Below are positions 25,735 to 33,662 of a stretch of DNA of 54,155 nt, piece after piece. The first letter of the stretch is position 1. Each line of letters begins with the position of its first letter. The notes beneath the pieces are model-generated. The model was not told the origin of the DNA and ran no database searches. It saw only the letters and a program-made list of their open reading frames with translations. A program made the translations under genes and the position numbers. Origin of the DNA: Flavobacteriia bacterium (GTDB lineage: Bacteria; Bacteroidota; Bacteroidia; Flavobacteriales; Schleiferiaceae); the NCBI GenBank assembly GCA_013373425.1, contig JABXHW010000044.1, positions 1 through 54,155 of the forward strand. Reading direction: 5' to 3'.

Positions 25735-26721
25735 TTAAACCACCATGAGGTTGCAGCCGCGTATATCACTGTTGTCGAAACGGCCTAGTACTTCAAATGT
25801 TGTTTCAGAATGAAGTCGACCTAAATCTTGAGTAGCGAGAAAGGCACAAGAATCCACATTCGCCAAGTCGATGATATTAATCCCACCCGTTTTGCCCAAA
25901 CGCACCGTTGACAGCGGGTCTGCCGGGTCTCGAAGACTCACTCTCATCCAAGATGGAGAAGTGTAAATACCTCCACCTTTGCTATAGGCCTGGCTCATCA
26001 ATTCTGTCATCCCGTATTCGCTGTGAATTCCCGGCAAGTGAAACGAGGTAGTTAAGACTTCATGGAGCTCGGCGCGAATCATTTCTTTGCGACGACCTTT
26101 CATCCCACCTGTTTCCATCATGATGACATTCGGTCCTAAAGCCTGGGAATGCGATTCGGCCAAATCAAGAAGCGCAAAGCTGACTCCAAGAATGACCGTG
26201 GGAAGGTCTGCTGTCTTTTGAACTTGATCCATCAGCGCGTTCATATTATCCAAATAAAAACCGCTCGACCCCACCTTCGATTGCTCAATGAACTGAGCGG
26301 CCATGTCGATAAGCGAAGAACCTTTTCGTTCTAGATAGGATGGGAGTAAACAAAGCCATTGATAGTTGTCTGGAGACCCATAGCTCTCCTTGAACGCCTC
26401 GGTGAAAACTCGTTCATACCACGATTTGTGCGCTACGAAATGCTTGCTTGTGTTGGACCCCGTTGTTCCACTGCTCGTGTAAACTACTTCAGCTTCGAAG
26501 TTACCAGTCTTCACCTCGTGGTTCTTAAACGCTTCAATAGGGAGATGTGGAATGTCTGTCCAATGTTGAATCTCGGCCGGATTAATTTTCAATCCTTCCA
26601 CAAAACGTCGATACGGCTCGCAATGGACAACTTGATACCGAAATAGCTCAAGCGCCACCTCATTGAACTGACCTTTTGACCTTTCGAAAAGCGTATCTTT
26701 GAATGTAGTGTAATAAATCAC
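25735..26721 (-). CDS. LuxE-like acyl-protein synthetase / acyl transferase
   Basis: A 328-aa protein of the LuxE/acyl-CoA-ligase-like adenylating group. It has the ATP-binding YTSSGTTGSN motif (81-90), a METGGMKGRRKE stretch and GIHSEYGMTELMSQAY, as in ANL enzymes. LuxE activates fatty acids as acyl-AMP and transfers the acyl group to a Cys. No luxC, luxD or luciferase genes are present, so bioluminescence is not implied; Bacteroidota often carry such proteins alone. The start codon is GTG. It is transcribed divergently from the next lipoprotein gene. Substrate unknown. Confidence 0.78.
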   Translation of the reverse strand: MIYYTTFKDTLFERSKGQFNEVALELFRYQVVHCEPYRRFVEGLKINPAEIQHWTDIPHLPIEAFKNHEVKTGNFEAEVVYTSSGTTGSNTSKHFVAHKSWYERVFTEAFKESYGSPDNYQWLCLLPSYLERKGSSLIDMAAQFIEQSKVGSSGFYLDNMNALMDQVQKTADLPTVILGVSFALLDLAESHSQALGPNVIMMETGGMKGRRKEMIRAELHEVLTTSFHLPGIHSEYGMTELMSQAYSKGGGIYTSPSWMRVSLRDPADPLSTVRLGKTGGINIIDLANVDSCAFLATQDLGRLHSETTFEVLGRFDNSDIRGCNLMVV

Positions 26722-26747
26722 AAACGATTAGGTGCACTTTGGCGTTA

Positions 26748-27230
26748 ATGACACAGATGAGAGCAAAGATAATTGGAATATGTGCCATCCTTCTAGGATT
26801 GACCTTCACTTCCTGTGAAAGGGGTTCGAATTTCCCAGATAAACCCTTTTTGGAGTATCGATCATACCGATTGGTCGACGCGAACGTGGACGATTCATTG
26901 CCCATCCAACACGCTGTGGTTACTCTATACTTTACGGATGGAGATGGTGATATCGGATTAGATCCTAATTCACAACAGTTCAACTTTTTCGCACAAGTTT
27001 TTGAGAAGGCAGACACGGGAGGGTATGTCTATGCCTACGACTGGCCTGGGAGGCTCACTGATTTAAGTGATCCTGGTCAACAGAATAAAGCACTTGAAGG
27101 CCTCATCTACTATAAGGTGGGAGTGTCGGAGGTTGTCGGAGATTCCACTTATTTCGAATTCGAACTGGTGGATGATGCAGGCAATAGTTCAGGAATAATA
27201 GATAGCGAAGTCATTTACCTCGACTTCTAG
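26748..27230 (+). CDS. Putative lipoprotein of unknown function
   Basis: A 160-aa product with an N-terminal signal ending in a lipobox (LTFTSC). The mature region includes VTLYFTDGDGDIGLD, an acidic repeat that could bind Ca2+, and beta strands ending EVIYLDF. I do not match it to a characterised family. The first ATG is 26748; ATG 26757 gives a more typical short n-region. The gene ends before a bidirectional terminator. Confidence 0.7.
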   Translation: MTQMRAKIIGICAILLGLTFTSCERGSNFPDKPFLEYRSYRLVDANVDDSLPIQHAVVTLYFTDGDGDIGLDPNSQQFNFFAQVFEKADTGGYVYAYDWPGRLTDLSDPGQQNKALEGLIYYKVGVSEVVGDSTYFEFELVDDAGNSSGIIDSEVIYLDF

Positions 27231-27235
27231 AAATA

Positions 27236-27270
27236 GAAAAGCCGCCTCATTCTTTGGGGCGGCTTTTTTT
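27236..27270. terminator. Bidirectional terminator between the lipoprotein gene and hppD
   Basis: AAAAGCCGCC (27237-27246) pairs with GGCGGCTTTT (27258-27267), with T runs on both sides. It serves the converging genes and resembles the sdh and typA terminators. Confidence 0.9.
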
Positions 27271-27285
27271 ATCTGTGAACTTGGA

Positions 27286-28425
27286 TTAGAGTGTGCCTCT
27301 GTTTCCTTGTTCTCTTTCAATAGCTTCAAACAAAGCCTTGAAGTTTCCTTTACCGAAGCTCTGAGCTCCTTTTCTCTGGATGATTTCGAAGAACAATGTT
27401 GGACGGTCAGCTACCGGCTTTGTGAAAAGCTGCAATAGATAGCCTTCATCGTCGCGGTCTACCAAGATGCCGTGCTCACGGAGAACGGCAACATCTTCAT
27501 CGATATCGCCTACGCGCTCGAGCAAATCATCGTAATAGCTATCAGGAACATAGAGGAATTCTACACCTCTATCCTTCATTGCTGAAACCGTTTCAACGAT
27601 ATTATCTGTAGCTACTGCGATGTGCTGAACACCGGCTCCATTGTAGAAGTCGATGTACTCCTCAATTTGAGATTTCTTCTTGCCTTCGGCAGGTTCGTTG
27701 ATTGGGAACTTGATACGTCCGTTTCCGTTGGTCATTACCTTCGACATCAAAGCCGTGTACTCTGTTGAGATGTCTTTATCATCGAAAGAAATCAACTGAG
27801 CAAACCCCATCACTTTCGCGTAGAATTCAACCCACTTATTCATTTCGCCCCAACCTACATTACCCACCATGTGGTCGATATACTTCAAGCCAACCTCTGA
27901 TGGCTGGTAGTGAGAGTCCCATTCTTTGTAGCCTGGGAGGAACGGTCCGTCGTATTCAGAACGATCTACAAAAACGTGAACAGTTTCACCGTAGGTTTTG
28001 ATGCCCGAGAGTGTCACCTTTCCATTTTCATCTTCACGTACATATGGTTCGAAGGCTACTTCAGCACCACGCTCTGTGGTTGTTTCGAAGCTTTTCACAG
28101 CATCGTCAACCCAAAGAGCAACATTTTTCACGCCGTCGCCATGTTGGTTTACGTGTTCGTTGATTTCGCCACCTGCCCCGAGCGGAGTGGTGAGAACCAA
28201 GCGAATTTTACCTTGTTGGAGCACATAGCTCACACGATCTTTTACTCCAGTTTCGAGTCCAGCGTACGCAACACCTTGGAATCCGAATGCGGTTTTATAG
28301 AAATGGGCCGCCTGCTTGGCGTTTCCCACGAAGAGTTCTACGTGGTCCGTTCCGTTAATCGGAAGGAAGTCTTCTGCTTCTGGAAATACTTTTTCCAATT
28401 TCAAGCTAGTTGTATCCGTAGCCAT
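27286..28425 (-). CDS. hppD: 4-hydroxyphenylpyruvate dioxygenase
   Basis: This enzyme converts 4-hydroxyphenylpyruvate to homogentisate in tyrosine breakdown. The 379-aa protein has two vicinal-oxygen-chelate halves. The Fe(II) ligands are His185 (YIDHMVGN), His268 (VQHIAVAT) and Glu347 (FFEIIQR). The family's C-terminal GKGNFKALFEAIE helix is present. It lies 55 bp downstream of hmgA, whose enzyme uses its product, and may also have its own promoter at 28459-28466. Confidence 0.96.
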   Translation of the reverse strand: MATDTTSLKLEKVFPEAEDFLPINGTDHVELFVGNAKQAAHFYKTAFGFQGVAYAGLETGVKDRVSYVLQQGKIRLVLTTPLGAGGEINEHVNQHGDGVKNVALWVDDAVKSFETTTERGAEVAFEPYVREDENGKVTLSGIKTYGETVHVFVDRSEYDGPFLPGYKEWDSHYQPSEVGLKYIDHMVGNVGWGEMNKWVEFYAKVMGFAQLISFDDKDISTEYTALMSKVMTNGNGRIKFPINEPAEGKKKSQIEEYIDFYNGAGVQHIAVATDNIVETVSAMKDRGVEFLYVPDSYYDDLLERVGDIDEDVAVLREHGILVDRDDEGYLLQLFTKPVADRPTLFFEIIQRKGAQSFGKGNFKALFEAIEREQGNRGTL

Positions 28426-28458
28426 AATCTCTTTTTTTGAGCCTTAATTCAATTCTTG

Positions 28459-28466
28459 CAAAGGTA
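28459..28466 (-). promoter_or_regulatory. -7 box for hppD
   Basis: The minus strand reads TACCTTTG, an exact TAnnTTTG match in the short gap between hmgA and hppD. It suggests hppD can be expressed apart from hmgA. Confidence 0.45.
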
Positions 28467-28480
28467 TGAAGTACAGATGG

Positions 28481-29635
28481 CTATTCCATCCAAGACTTCC
28501 AATAGTCGTTATCACCGAGGTCAAGTGCCTCCTGTGTTAAACGAAGCGGCTTGAAAGTGTCGATCATAACAGCGAGTTCACCCGTCTCTTTCTGACCAAT
28601 ACTTCTCTCGTAAGCCCCAGGATGTGGTCCATGAGGTATTCCTGCAGGGTGAAGGGAGATATATCCTTTCTCTACGTGGTTTCTAGACATGAAGTCGCCG
28701 TCTACATAATACAGCACTTCATCGCTATCGATATTGCTGTGGTTGTACGGAGCTGGAATCGCCTGTGGATGGTAATCGTACAAGCGCGGTGCGAATGTGC
28801 AGATAACAAAATTCCATCCTTCAAATGTTTGGTGTACTGGTGGCGGTTGGTGAACTCGACCGGTAATAGGTTCGAAGTCGAGTGCTGAGAAAATGTACGG
28901 GAAGTTGTATCCGTCCCATCCTACTACATCGAATGGATGAGATCCGTACACTACTTGATGCATGGTATTTTCCTTGCGGATATACATCGTAAATTCTCCA
29001 ATCTCATCGTGCGTTTCTAGCTCATCCGGTAAGCGGAAGTCACGCTCACAGAAAGGACTGTGCTCGAGGAGCTGTCCGAAGTTATTTCTATATCGCTTTG
29101 GAGTGACGATGGGAGAGAAGCTCTCGGTAATTAGTAGTCGGTTGTCCTCTGTCTCAAATTCAATTTGATAAATCATTCCTCGAGGAACCACGATGTAATC
29201 TGCATAGCCAAACTCAAGATTGCCGAGCATGGTTCTGATCTTGCCTTTTCCTTTGTGAACGAAAATCACTTCATCCGCATCGGCGTTTTTGTAGAAGTAA
29301 TCACCTGTTCCTTTTCTCGGCGCAGCGAGCGTAATGTTCAAATCGTTATTGAACAATACCACTTTTCTACTCTCAAGGTAATCGTCTGCCGGCGGAACAT
29401 CCCAGCCTTTCAACATTCGAGAAGTGATGTTCTTGTCCACGGCAGCCTTTGGAGAAACGTCTTTCGACTCGCCGATTTGGGCGATCATCGTTGGGCGGTG
29501 AACGTGGTAAAGAAGGGAGGACACTCCGCTAAAGCCTTCTGTCCCGAACAGTTGTTCGTAGTAGAGACCTCCATCCGGCTTTTCGAAGACCGTATGGCGC
29601 TTATGTGGAATCTTGCCTAATTTATGGTAAAGCAT
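28481..29635 (-). CDS. hmgA: Homogentisate 1,2-dioxygenase
   Basis: Opens homogentisate to maleylacetoacetate. The 384-aa protein is a cupin-fold Fe(II) dioxygenase of the shorter bacterial type. The expected iron ligands are His299 (PYNHSN), Glu306 (SDEVLYY) and His335 (IPHGPHPG). With hppD it forms a two-gene tyrosine-degradation unit; fumarylacetoacetase and isomerase genes are not in the window. A -7 box lies 23-30 nt before the ATG. The region beyond holds a G-rich tract and a 187-bp repeat element. Confidence 0.95.
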   Translation of the reverse strand: MLYHKLGKIPHKRHTVFEKPDGGLYYEQLFGTEGFSGVSSLLYHVHRPTMIAQIGESKDVSPKAAVDKNITSRMLKGWDVPPADDYLESRKVVLFNNDLNITLAAPRKGTGDYFYKNADADEVIFVHKGKGKIRTMLGNLEFGYADYIVVPRGMIYQIEFETEDNRLLITESFSPIVTPKRYRNNFGQLLEHSPFCERDFRLPDELETHDEIGEFTMYIRKENTMHQVVYGSHPFDVVGWDGYNFPYIFSALDFEPITGRVHQPPPVHQTFEGWNFVICTFAPRLYDYHPQAIPAPYNHSNIDSDEVLYYVDGDFMSRNHVEKGYISLHPAGIPHGPHPGAYERSIGQKETGELAVMIDTFKPLRLTQEALDLGDNDYWKSWME

Positions 29636-29657
29636 AGAGTTTGTTTTTCTTGAGCCA

Positions 29658-29665
29658 CAAAGTTA
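29658..29665 (-). promoter_or_regulatory. -7 box for hmgA-hppD
   Basis: The minus strand reads TAACTTTG, an exact TAnnTTTG match, predicting a leader of about 17 nt. No TTG is found at the -33 position. Confidence 0.55.
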
Positions 29666-29698
29666 GACAATTGAAAATGTGGATATATGATGAATGTC

Positions 29699-29775
29699 AT
29701 GGTTGTGAAGTGGGGACGTGGGGATGTGTGGACGGTTGGACGTGGATGCAGACGGACTAGGGCACGTGAGTTTGT
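29699..29775. repeat. Degenerate G-rich GGACGTGG-type tract beside the 187-bp element
   Basis: Imperfect units of GGGGACGTGGGG, TGTGGACGG and TTGGACGTGG run for about 75 bp between the hmgA promoter and the 187-bp element. It matches the style of the tract at 13037-13108. A 73-codon frame crossing it has no protein-like features. Confidence 0.55.
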
Positions 29776-29785
29776 GGATTCGACT

Positions 29786-29972
29786 GCCCGGGGCCAGCTC
29801 CCGCTGCCCCAGTTTCAAGATACGCACTATATCGCGTCTAGTCGTAGAGTAAACGTTTACTTACGCGTCAAGAAAAAGAAATGTGTGATTCACGCAGTTG
29901 CCATCTGAGATTTAGATTTTTGGATTAAGATTGCCGAACTTAATCTCGGGGCAGCGGGAGCTGGCCCCGGGC
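29786..29972. repeat. 187-bp inverted-repeat-bounded element, copy 1
   Basis: The element is bounded by a perfect 25-bp GC-rich inverted repeat (29786-29810 and 29948-29972; starts GCCCGGGGCCAGC, ends GCTGGCCCCGGGC). Inside are a 14-bp perfect palindrome AGTAAACGTTTACT, a hairpin TGTGTGATTCACGCA, and GATTAAG/CTTAATC flanking TTGCCGAA. A second copy of the same length lies at 35024-35210. By hand count the two are about 73% identical without gaps, with the right half much better conserved. No transposase or plausible protein is inside. It could be a non-autonomous mobile element, a REP-like repeat or a structured RNA. Confidence 0.85.
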
Positions 29973-30062
29973 ATTATCTCCGACTCCATCATCTCCCTTT
30001 GTTACCACAATGGTTGGCTTCATGGCTCTTTCAATCACTTGTGATTGACCTATAAAGGTCCA
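29973..30062. other. Intergenic spacer after repeat copy 1
   Basis: About 90 bp between the element and the terminator of the next gene. I see no coding frame or regulatory motif in it. Confidence 0.4.
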
Positions 30063-30096
30063 TAAAAAGAAAAGACCCCCACATTGTGGAGGTCTT
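30063..30096 (-). terminator. Terminator of the T9SS cargo gene at 30116-31795
   Basis: AAGACCCCCAC (30072-30082) pairs with GTGGAGGTCTT (30086-30096), with one mismatch, across a 3-nt loop. An A-rich run on the left gives the T tract for the minus strand. Confidence 0.85.
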
Positions 30097-30115
30097 ATCA
30101 GCAGGCGCGGATGCT

Positions 30116-31795
30116 TTACGGCTGTTTAATCCACTTCGTGGCAAACAATGCATCCGTTGTGCGCAAAATGTAGACACCAGGTGCGAGTGCCGTAGTGCGT
30201 ATTTGTGTTTTAGTTGATGCGCCAATGCGGCCTGTTAGTAATGCTCGACCGTTGATGTCGAGTATTTCAAAGTCAAATGAATCACCATGCGGATTCTCTA
30301 CATAGAGGTGCTCATCATCTTGACCAACGATGAGATCTAGTAAAGGGATTTCTACTTCTTCAACTCCAATGGTTTGATGAACAATCTGCAATTGGTCGAT
30401 TTCGGCACCAATGCTGTCGATGATGTTCATGAAGTTGGATGTATCTACCGTGCCCCATAGAGTGGCATATGCAAAAGTGATTTTCTCATTTGGGTCCCAA
30501 GTGAATGGTCCAGCCGAGCCAATCACGCGCTTGTCGTACGATTCGGCAGGCGACTCAAAGAAGTTGATATCTGCATTTGGAACTGCAGCCACCAATGGAT
30601 CGGGAGCGTAGGAATTGCCCGGGAAGATGAAGCTGGAAATGCCTGTAGCCACTGAAGGATTATGGCCATCACCGTTGTTCAAGCTGTTGAAGCCAGATGG
30701 ATTTTCAACCTTAATGAATGAGCCGTCTACCCATCTTCCCAGCATGTACATTCTGTAATGCGCATCCATCTGAGGTATGCGGTTGTGACCCACAAAAGTG
30801 TTGTTGTATCCCATGGAGGTTTGAAGGGTCGTAGGCTCTTCAATTCCGGCACTCGGATTTTCACTAATACAGTTGCCCTGGGCGTCAACAACACCATCAA
30901 CACATCCGTCCCAGTTATTATCTACGCCATCACCTACATCTGCGATTGGACCTTCAAGAATGGTCACTGCGCCCCAAGGTGATTTAGTGGGATAGGCAGG
31001 TCCTCCAGCATAAAGCGGGCTGTAAGGGTATGCGTAAACGGAGTGACGTTGGGCGTCGGTTCCGATGTTGTTTGCAAAGGCATCGCCTACATCCAAATCG
31101 GAGAACACACTTACCCAAGCCTCTTCATACGAGTTGGAAGAGGTATTCCACATTTCGTATTCGGTGAAAACTGCACGTTGCTCAACGCCCGTACCTTCTA
31201 CCATATAGTACCATGCGATTCCTTCCATCTGGAACGCCCAGTATTGATAAAATCCACGGTCGTTCCAATCATTGAATATGGCAATCGTGCTGATGTCGCC
31301 TTTAATTACCGGATAGTCTCCCATTGCTGGATCATAGCTGCCATCATTATCGACGTCAACATAAGGAGCTAATGATTGACGTTCTCCAAATTGGCTTCGG
31401 CCTTGTGTTGGCCAAGATTGAATAGGCTCGGGAATCGTGGTATAGAGTCCGTTTTTCAGACTGTCGACCATCCCTTTTGTGACCGTCCAAGTGCGATCCC
31501 AATGTTGAGTTGCTGATGGGTCTGTGGAGATCGGACCTGGATAAAAGTCGATTCTGGAGGCGCGGTATTCTTGAGCAGAAAGGTGGGCTATGGTGTCTGA
31601 ACCGTAGCTCGTTCCACTCATCCAAATGGTTTGTCTATAGGCGAATAAATTTCCATCGCCTTTGAGCTGATTCAGGTTCCCATCAGCCTGTACTTGATAC
31701 TTTGTTCTTTGAAAATGGACGGAATCGCCATTAGGATCAACCTGTGCAAGGCTAATCATGGGGACCATCCAAGCGAGGATAGCGAGTTTCTTCAT
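30116..31795 (-). CDS. T9SS cargo protein with Cys-bearing Asp/Asn-rich calcium-type motifs (paralog 1)
   Basis: A 559-aa exported protein with a signal peptide (1-17) and a C-terminal type A sorting domain (about 480-559; FEILDINGRALL, GVYILRT, KWIKQP). Two short Asp/Asn-rich loops look like Ca2+-binding motifs: DVDNDGSYDP (147-156) and DGVDNNWDGC (289-298), the latter paired with Cys309. Conserved blocks shared with its neighbour include FYPGPISTDP, GRSQFGE, GDYPVIKGDISTIA and NPSGF-NGDGH. It is about the same length as the gene at 31928-33604, and the two are tandem paralogs. Probably surface-exposed; function unknown. Confidence 0.85.
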   Translation of the reverse strand: MKKLAILAWMVPMISLAQVDPNGDSVHFQRTKYQVQADGNLNQLKGDGNLFAYRQTIWMSGTSYGSDTIAHLSAQEYRASRIDFYPGPISTDPSATQHWDRTWTVTKGMVDSLKNGLYTTIPEPIQSWPTQGRSQFGERQSLAPYVDVDNDGSYDPAMGDYPVIKGDISTIAIFNDWNDRGFYQYWAFQMEGIAWYYMVEGTGVEQRAVFTEYEMWNTSSNSYEEAWVSVFSDLDVGDAFANNIGTDAQRHSVYAYPYSPLYAGGPAYPTKSPWGAVTILEGPIADVGDGVDNNWDGCVDGVVDAQGNCISENPSAGIEEPTTLQTSMGYNNTFVGHNRIPQMDAHYRMYMLGRWVDGSFIKVENPSGFNSLNNGDGHNPSVATGISSFIFPGNSYAPDPLVAAVPNADINFFESPAESYDKRVIGSAGPFTWDPNEKITFAYATLWGTVDTSNFMNIIDSIGAEIDQLQIVHQTIGVEEVEIPLLDLIVGQDDEHLYVENPHGDSFDFEILDINGRALLTGRIGASTKTQIRTTALAPGVYILRTTDALFATKWIKQP

Positions 31796-31927
31796 TGTGT
31801 TAGTTCGTGTTGGCGTCGGCCAAGTAGCTACAATGAATACGGGCTAATGCCACACAAGGGTTGGTTCAAGTTAACAAATTGTATAGAATGAATTTGATTT
31901 TCTATACAGATAATTAGCTTTTCGATT

Positions 31928-33604
31928 CTAGAAGCGTACCCACTTGCGCACCCAATCACCAGAAATATCTTGAAGGATGTAGACTCCAGTTGGAAGATGA
32001 GTTACATCATAAGTCTTCTCTCCATTTCCAGCGACTGAGATTTGTCCCAACTCTCTTCCTGACAAATCCTTCAAGTAAAGTGTCGTAGGGGAGGACATAT
32101 CGTTGTGGATATGAAGCTGATTTTCGCTTTGCCCCAACCTAATTCGAAGTTTAGGTTGATTGATTTCTGTGCTTGAAAGGGATCCAGACGTTACAATGCC
32201 ACGAATTCCATCAATGTGAGCGTTAATGCTATCGAGAATGTTTCCATGAAACTGATGATCGATTCTGCCCGCGTATGTTGCTGAGATAAATGAAATCGCT
32301 TCGCCGTCTTCCCAAGTGAAAGGACCCATGCTGATGAATCCTTTGACGTCTTCTAATCCCCCGGGAGATTGAAACCAGTTGGTTGGGGATTGAGGCTCTA
32401 GGTGGCTTACAGGAGAAACGGTGTTTCCCGGATATATAAAGTTTGAAATGGGTCCAGATCCTCCAGGAACATGACCATCACCGTTAGCTGGATTTAAGAA
32501 TCCGCTCGGGTTTTCAATAATGATTGGAGTCCCATCCATAAATCGACCGGTGAGATAGTAATACACTTCTAAATCTGTTTGAGGAACTCCCGAAATTGGG
32601 CTGAATGAATTTATATAAGACATGGTGGAAGACAAGGCGATTCGTTCACGGATGTTATTTGTTGAGTCTTCCTGAATACATATGCCATTCGAATCGAGAA
32701 CGCCATCAATGCACCCGTCCCAATCATTGTCCAAGCCATCAAAGTAGTCGGCTTCAGGGCCTTGAATTAAAACTGTTCCAGAATACGGAGTCTTTGGGTA
32801 GAGTCCATTCTGAGTGCTGTCTACCGGGTAAGCATCATATGCGAAAAGAGCCTGTCTTCCAACATCGGTCATGATGAGGTCATTTGGAGACCAGCCACAA
32901 TCCATATCTGCAAAGTTGGATAGGTAAGTATCTGAATAATCTTGCCCCGACCTATTAAACAGAACGACCTCTTTGAAAAGTGTATTCTTCAAGTTCGAGG
33001 TTGGATTGAAAGCAAAGAACATGGCATAGCCTTCAATGTGCATTCTTCGACCTGAGGTGTCGATTGACCCAGCTGTGCTGTCGTTAAAAAGGGCGATGGT
33101 TGAGATGTCTCCTTTTATCAAAGGATAGTCTCCTCCCATTGGATCATAATATCCGTTGTTATTCGCATCCACAAAAGGGGCAAGGTTATAGGATTCGCCG
33201 AATTGCGAACGCCCGTGAGCGGGCCATGAACGAATTTCAATTGGAGGTATGAAGTAATATCCCTGAAGGAAACTGTCGACCATGGTTTTTCTTACCGTCC
33301 AAGTTCTAGCATAGAACGAAGTAGAGTTTGGATCTGACGAAATGGGACCAGGAAAAAAGTTCTCTCTGAAGCTGTACATCTGTCCAGAAATCCTCAATTC
33401 TCCAGTAGAGGCAAACCCGCCGACTAGGCTAGTTTCAGTGTAAGTGTAAATCGTGTCATTGATGCTAACAAAGTCATTCCTGCCTGTGGGCTTGACTGTA
33501 TAGCTGAGTTCACCTATGCGAATGGTATCGCCTGGAAATTGGAACTGAGCTTGACTAGAGTAAAATGCACAAAGCAGTGCAAAGAGTGCGAACGTCCGTA
33601 GCAT
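31928..33604 (-). CDS. T9SS cargo protein with Cys-bearing Asp/Asn-rich calcium-type motifs (paralog 2)
   Basis: A 558-aa tandem paralog of the preceding gene, with a signal peptide (1-19) and a C-terminal sorting domain (LYLKDLSGRELG, GVYILQD, final KWVRF). It shares FFPGPISSDP, GRSQFGES, GDYPLIKGDIST, NPSGFLNP and NGDGH. The acidic loop DGLDNDWDGC sits at exactly the same residues (289-298), again followed by Cys309. The N-terminal 80 residues differ more. The 132-bp gap between the two genes has no clear terminator. No catalytic motif was recognised. Confidence 0.85.
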   Translation of the reverse strand: MLRTFALFALLCAFYSSQAQFQFPGDTIRIGELSYTVKPTGRNDFVSINDTIYTYTETSLVGGFASTGELRISGQMYSFRENFFPGPISSDPNSTSFYARTWTVRKTMVDSFLQGYYFIPPIEIRSWPAHGRSQFGESYNLAPFVDANNNGYYDPMGGDYPLIKGDISTIALFNDSTAGSIDTSGRRMHIEGYAMFFAFNPTSNLKNTLFKEVVLFNRSGQDYSDTYLSNFADMDCGWSPNDLIMTDVGRQALFAYDAYPVDSTQNGLYPKTPYSGTVLIQGPEADYFDGLDNDWDGCIDGVLDSNGICIQEDSTNNIRERIALSSTMSYINSFSPISGVPQTDLEVYYYLTGRFMDGTPIIIENPSGFLNPANGDGHVPGGSGPISNFIYPGNTVSPVSHLEPQSPTNWFQSPGGLEDVKGFISMGPFTWEDGEAISFISATYAGRIDHQFHGNILDSINAHIDGIRGIVTSGSLSSTEINQPKLRIRLGQSENQLHIHNDMSSPTTLYLKDLSGRELGQISVAGNGEKTYDVTHLPTGVYILQDISGDWVRKWVRF

Positions 33605-33662
33605 AAGAGAGAGATTAGAGTGTTACATCTAAGTAACGAAAATCTCCCGTGCTGAGGTTGGG

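Noticed and set aside
25735-26721. Bioluminescence (lux) locus
   Set aside because: Only a LuxE-like protein is present. Genes for luciferase, LuxC and LuxD are missing, and such lone proteins are common in this phylum.
29687-29908. 73-codon open frame crossing the G-rich tract and repeat copy 1
   Set aside because: Composition is driven by the tandem tract and the inverted-repeat arm; there is no promoter, domain or conserved counterpart in copy 2.
29786-29972. Possible integron attC site
   Set aside because: The conserved GTTRRRY/RYYYAAC ends are absent and there is no integrase or gene-cassette array nearby.
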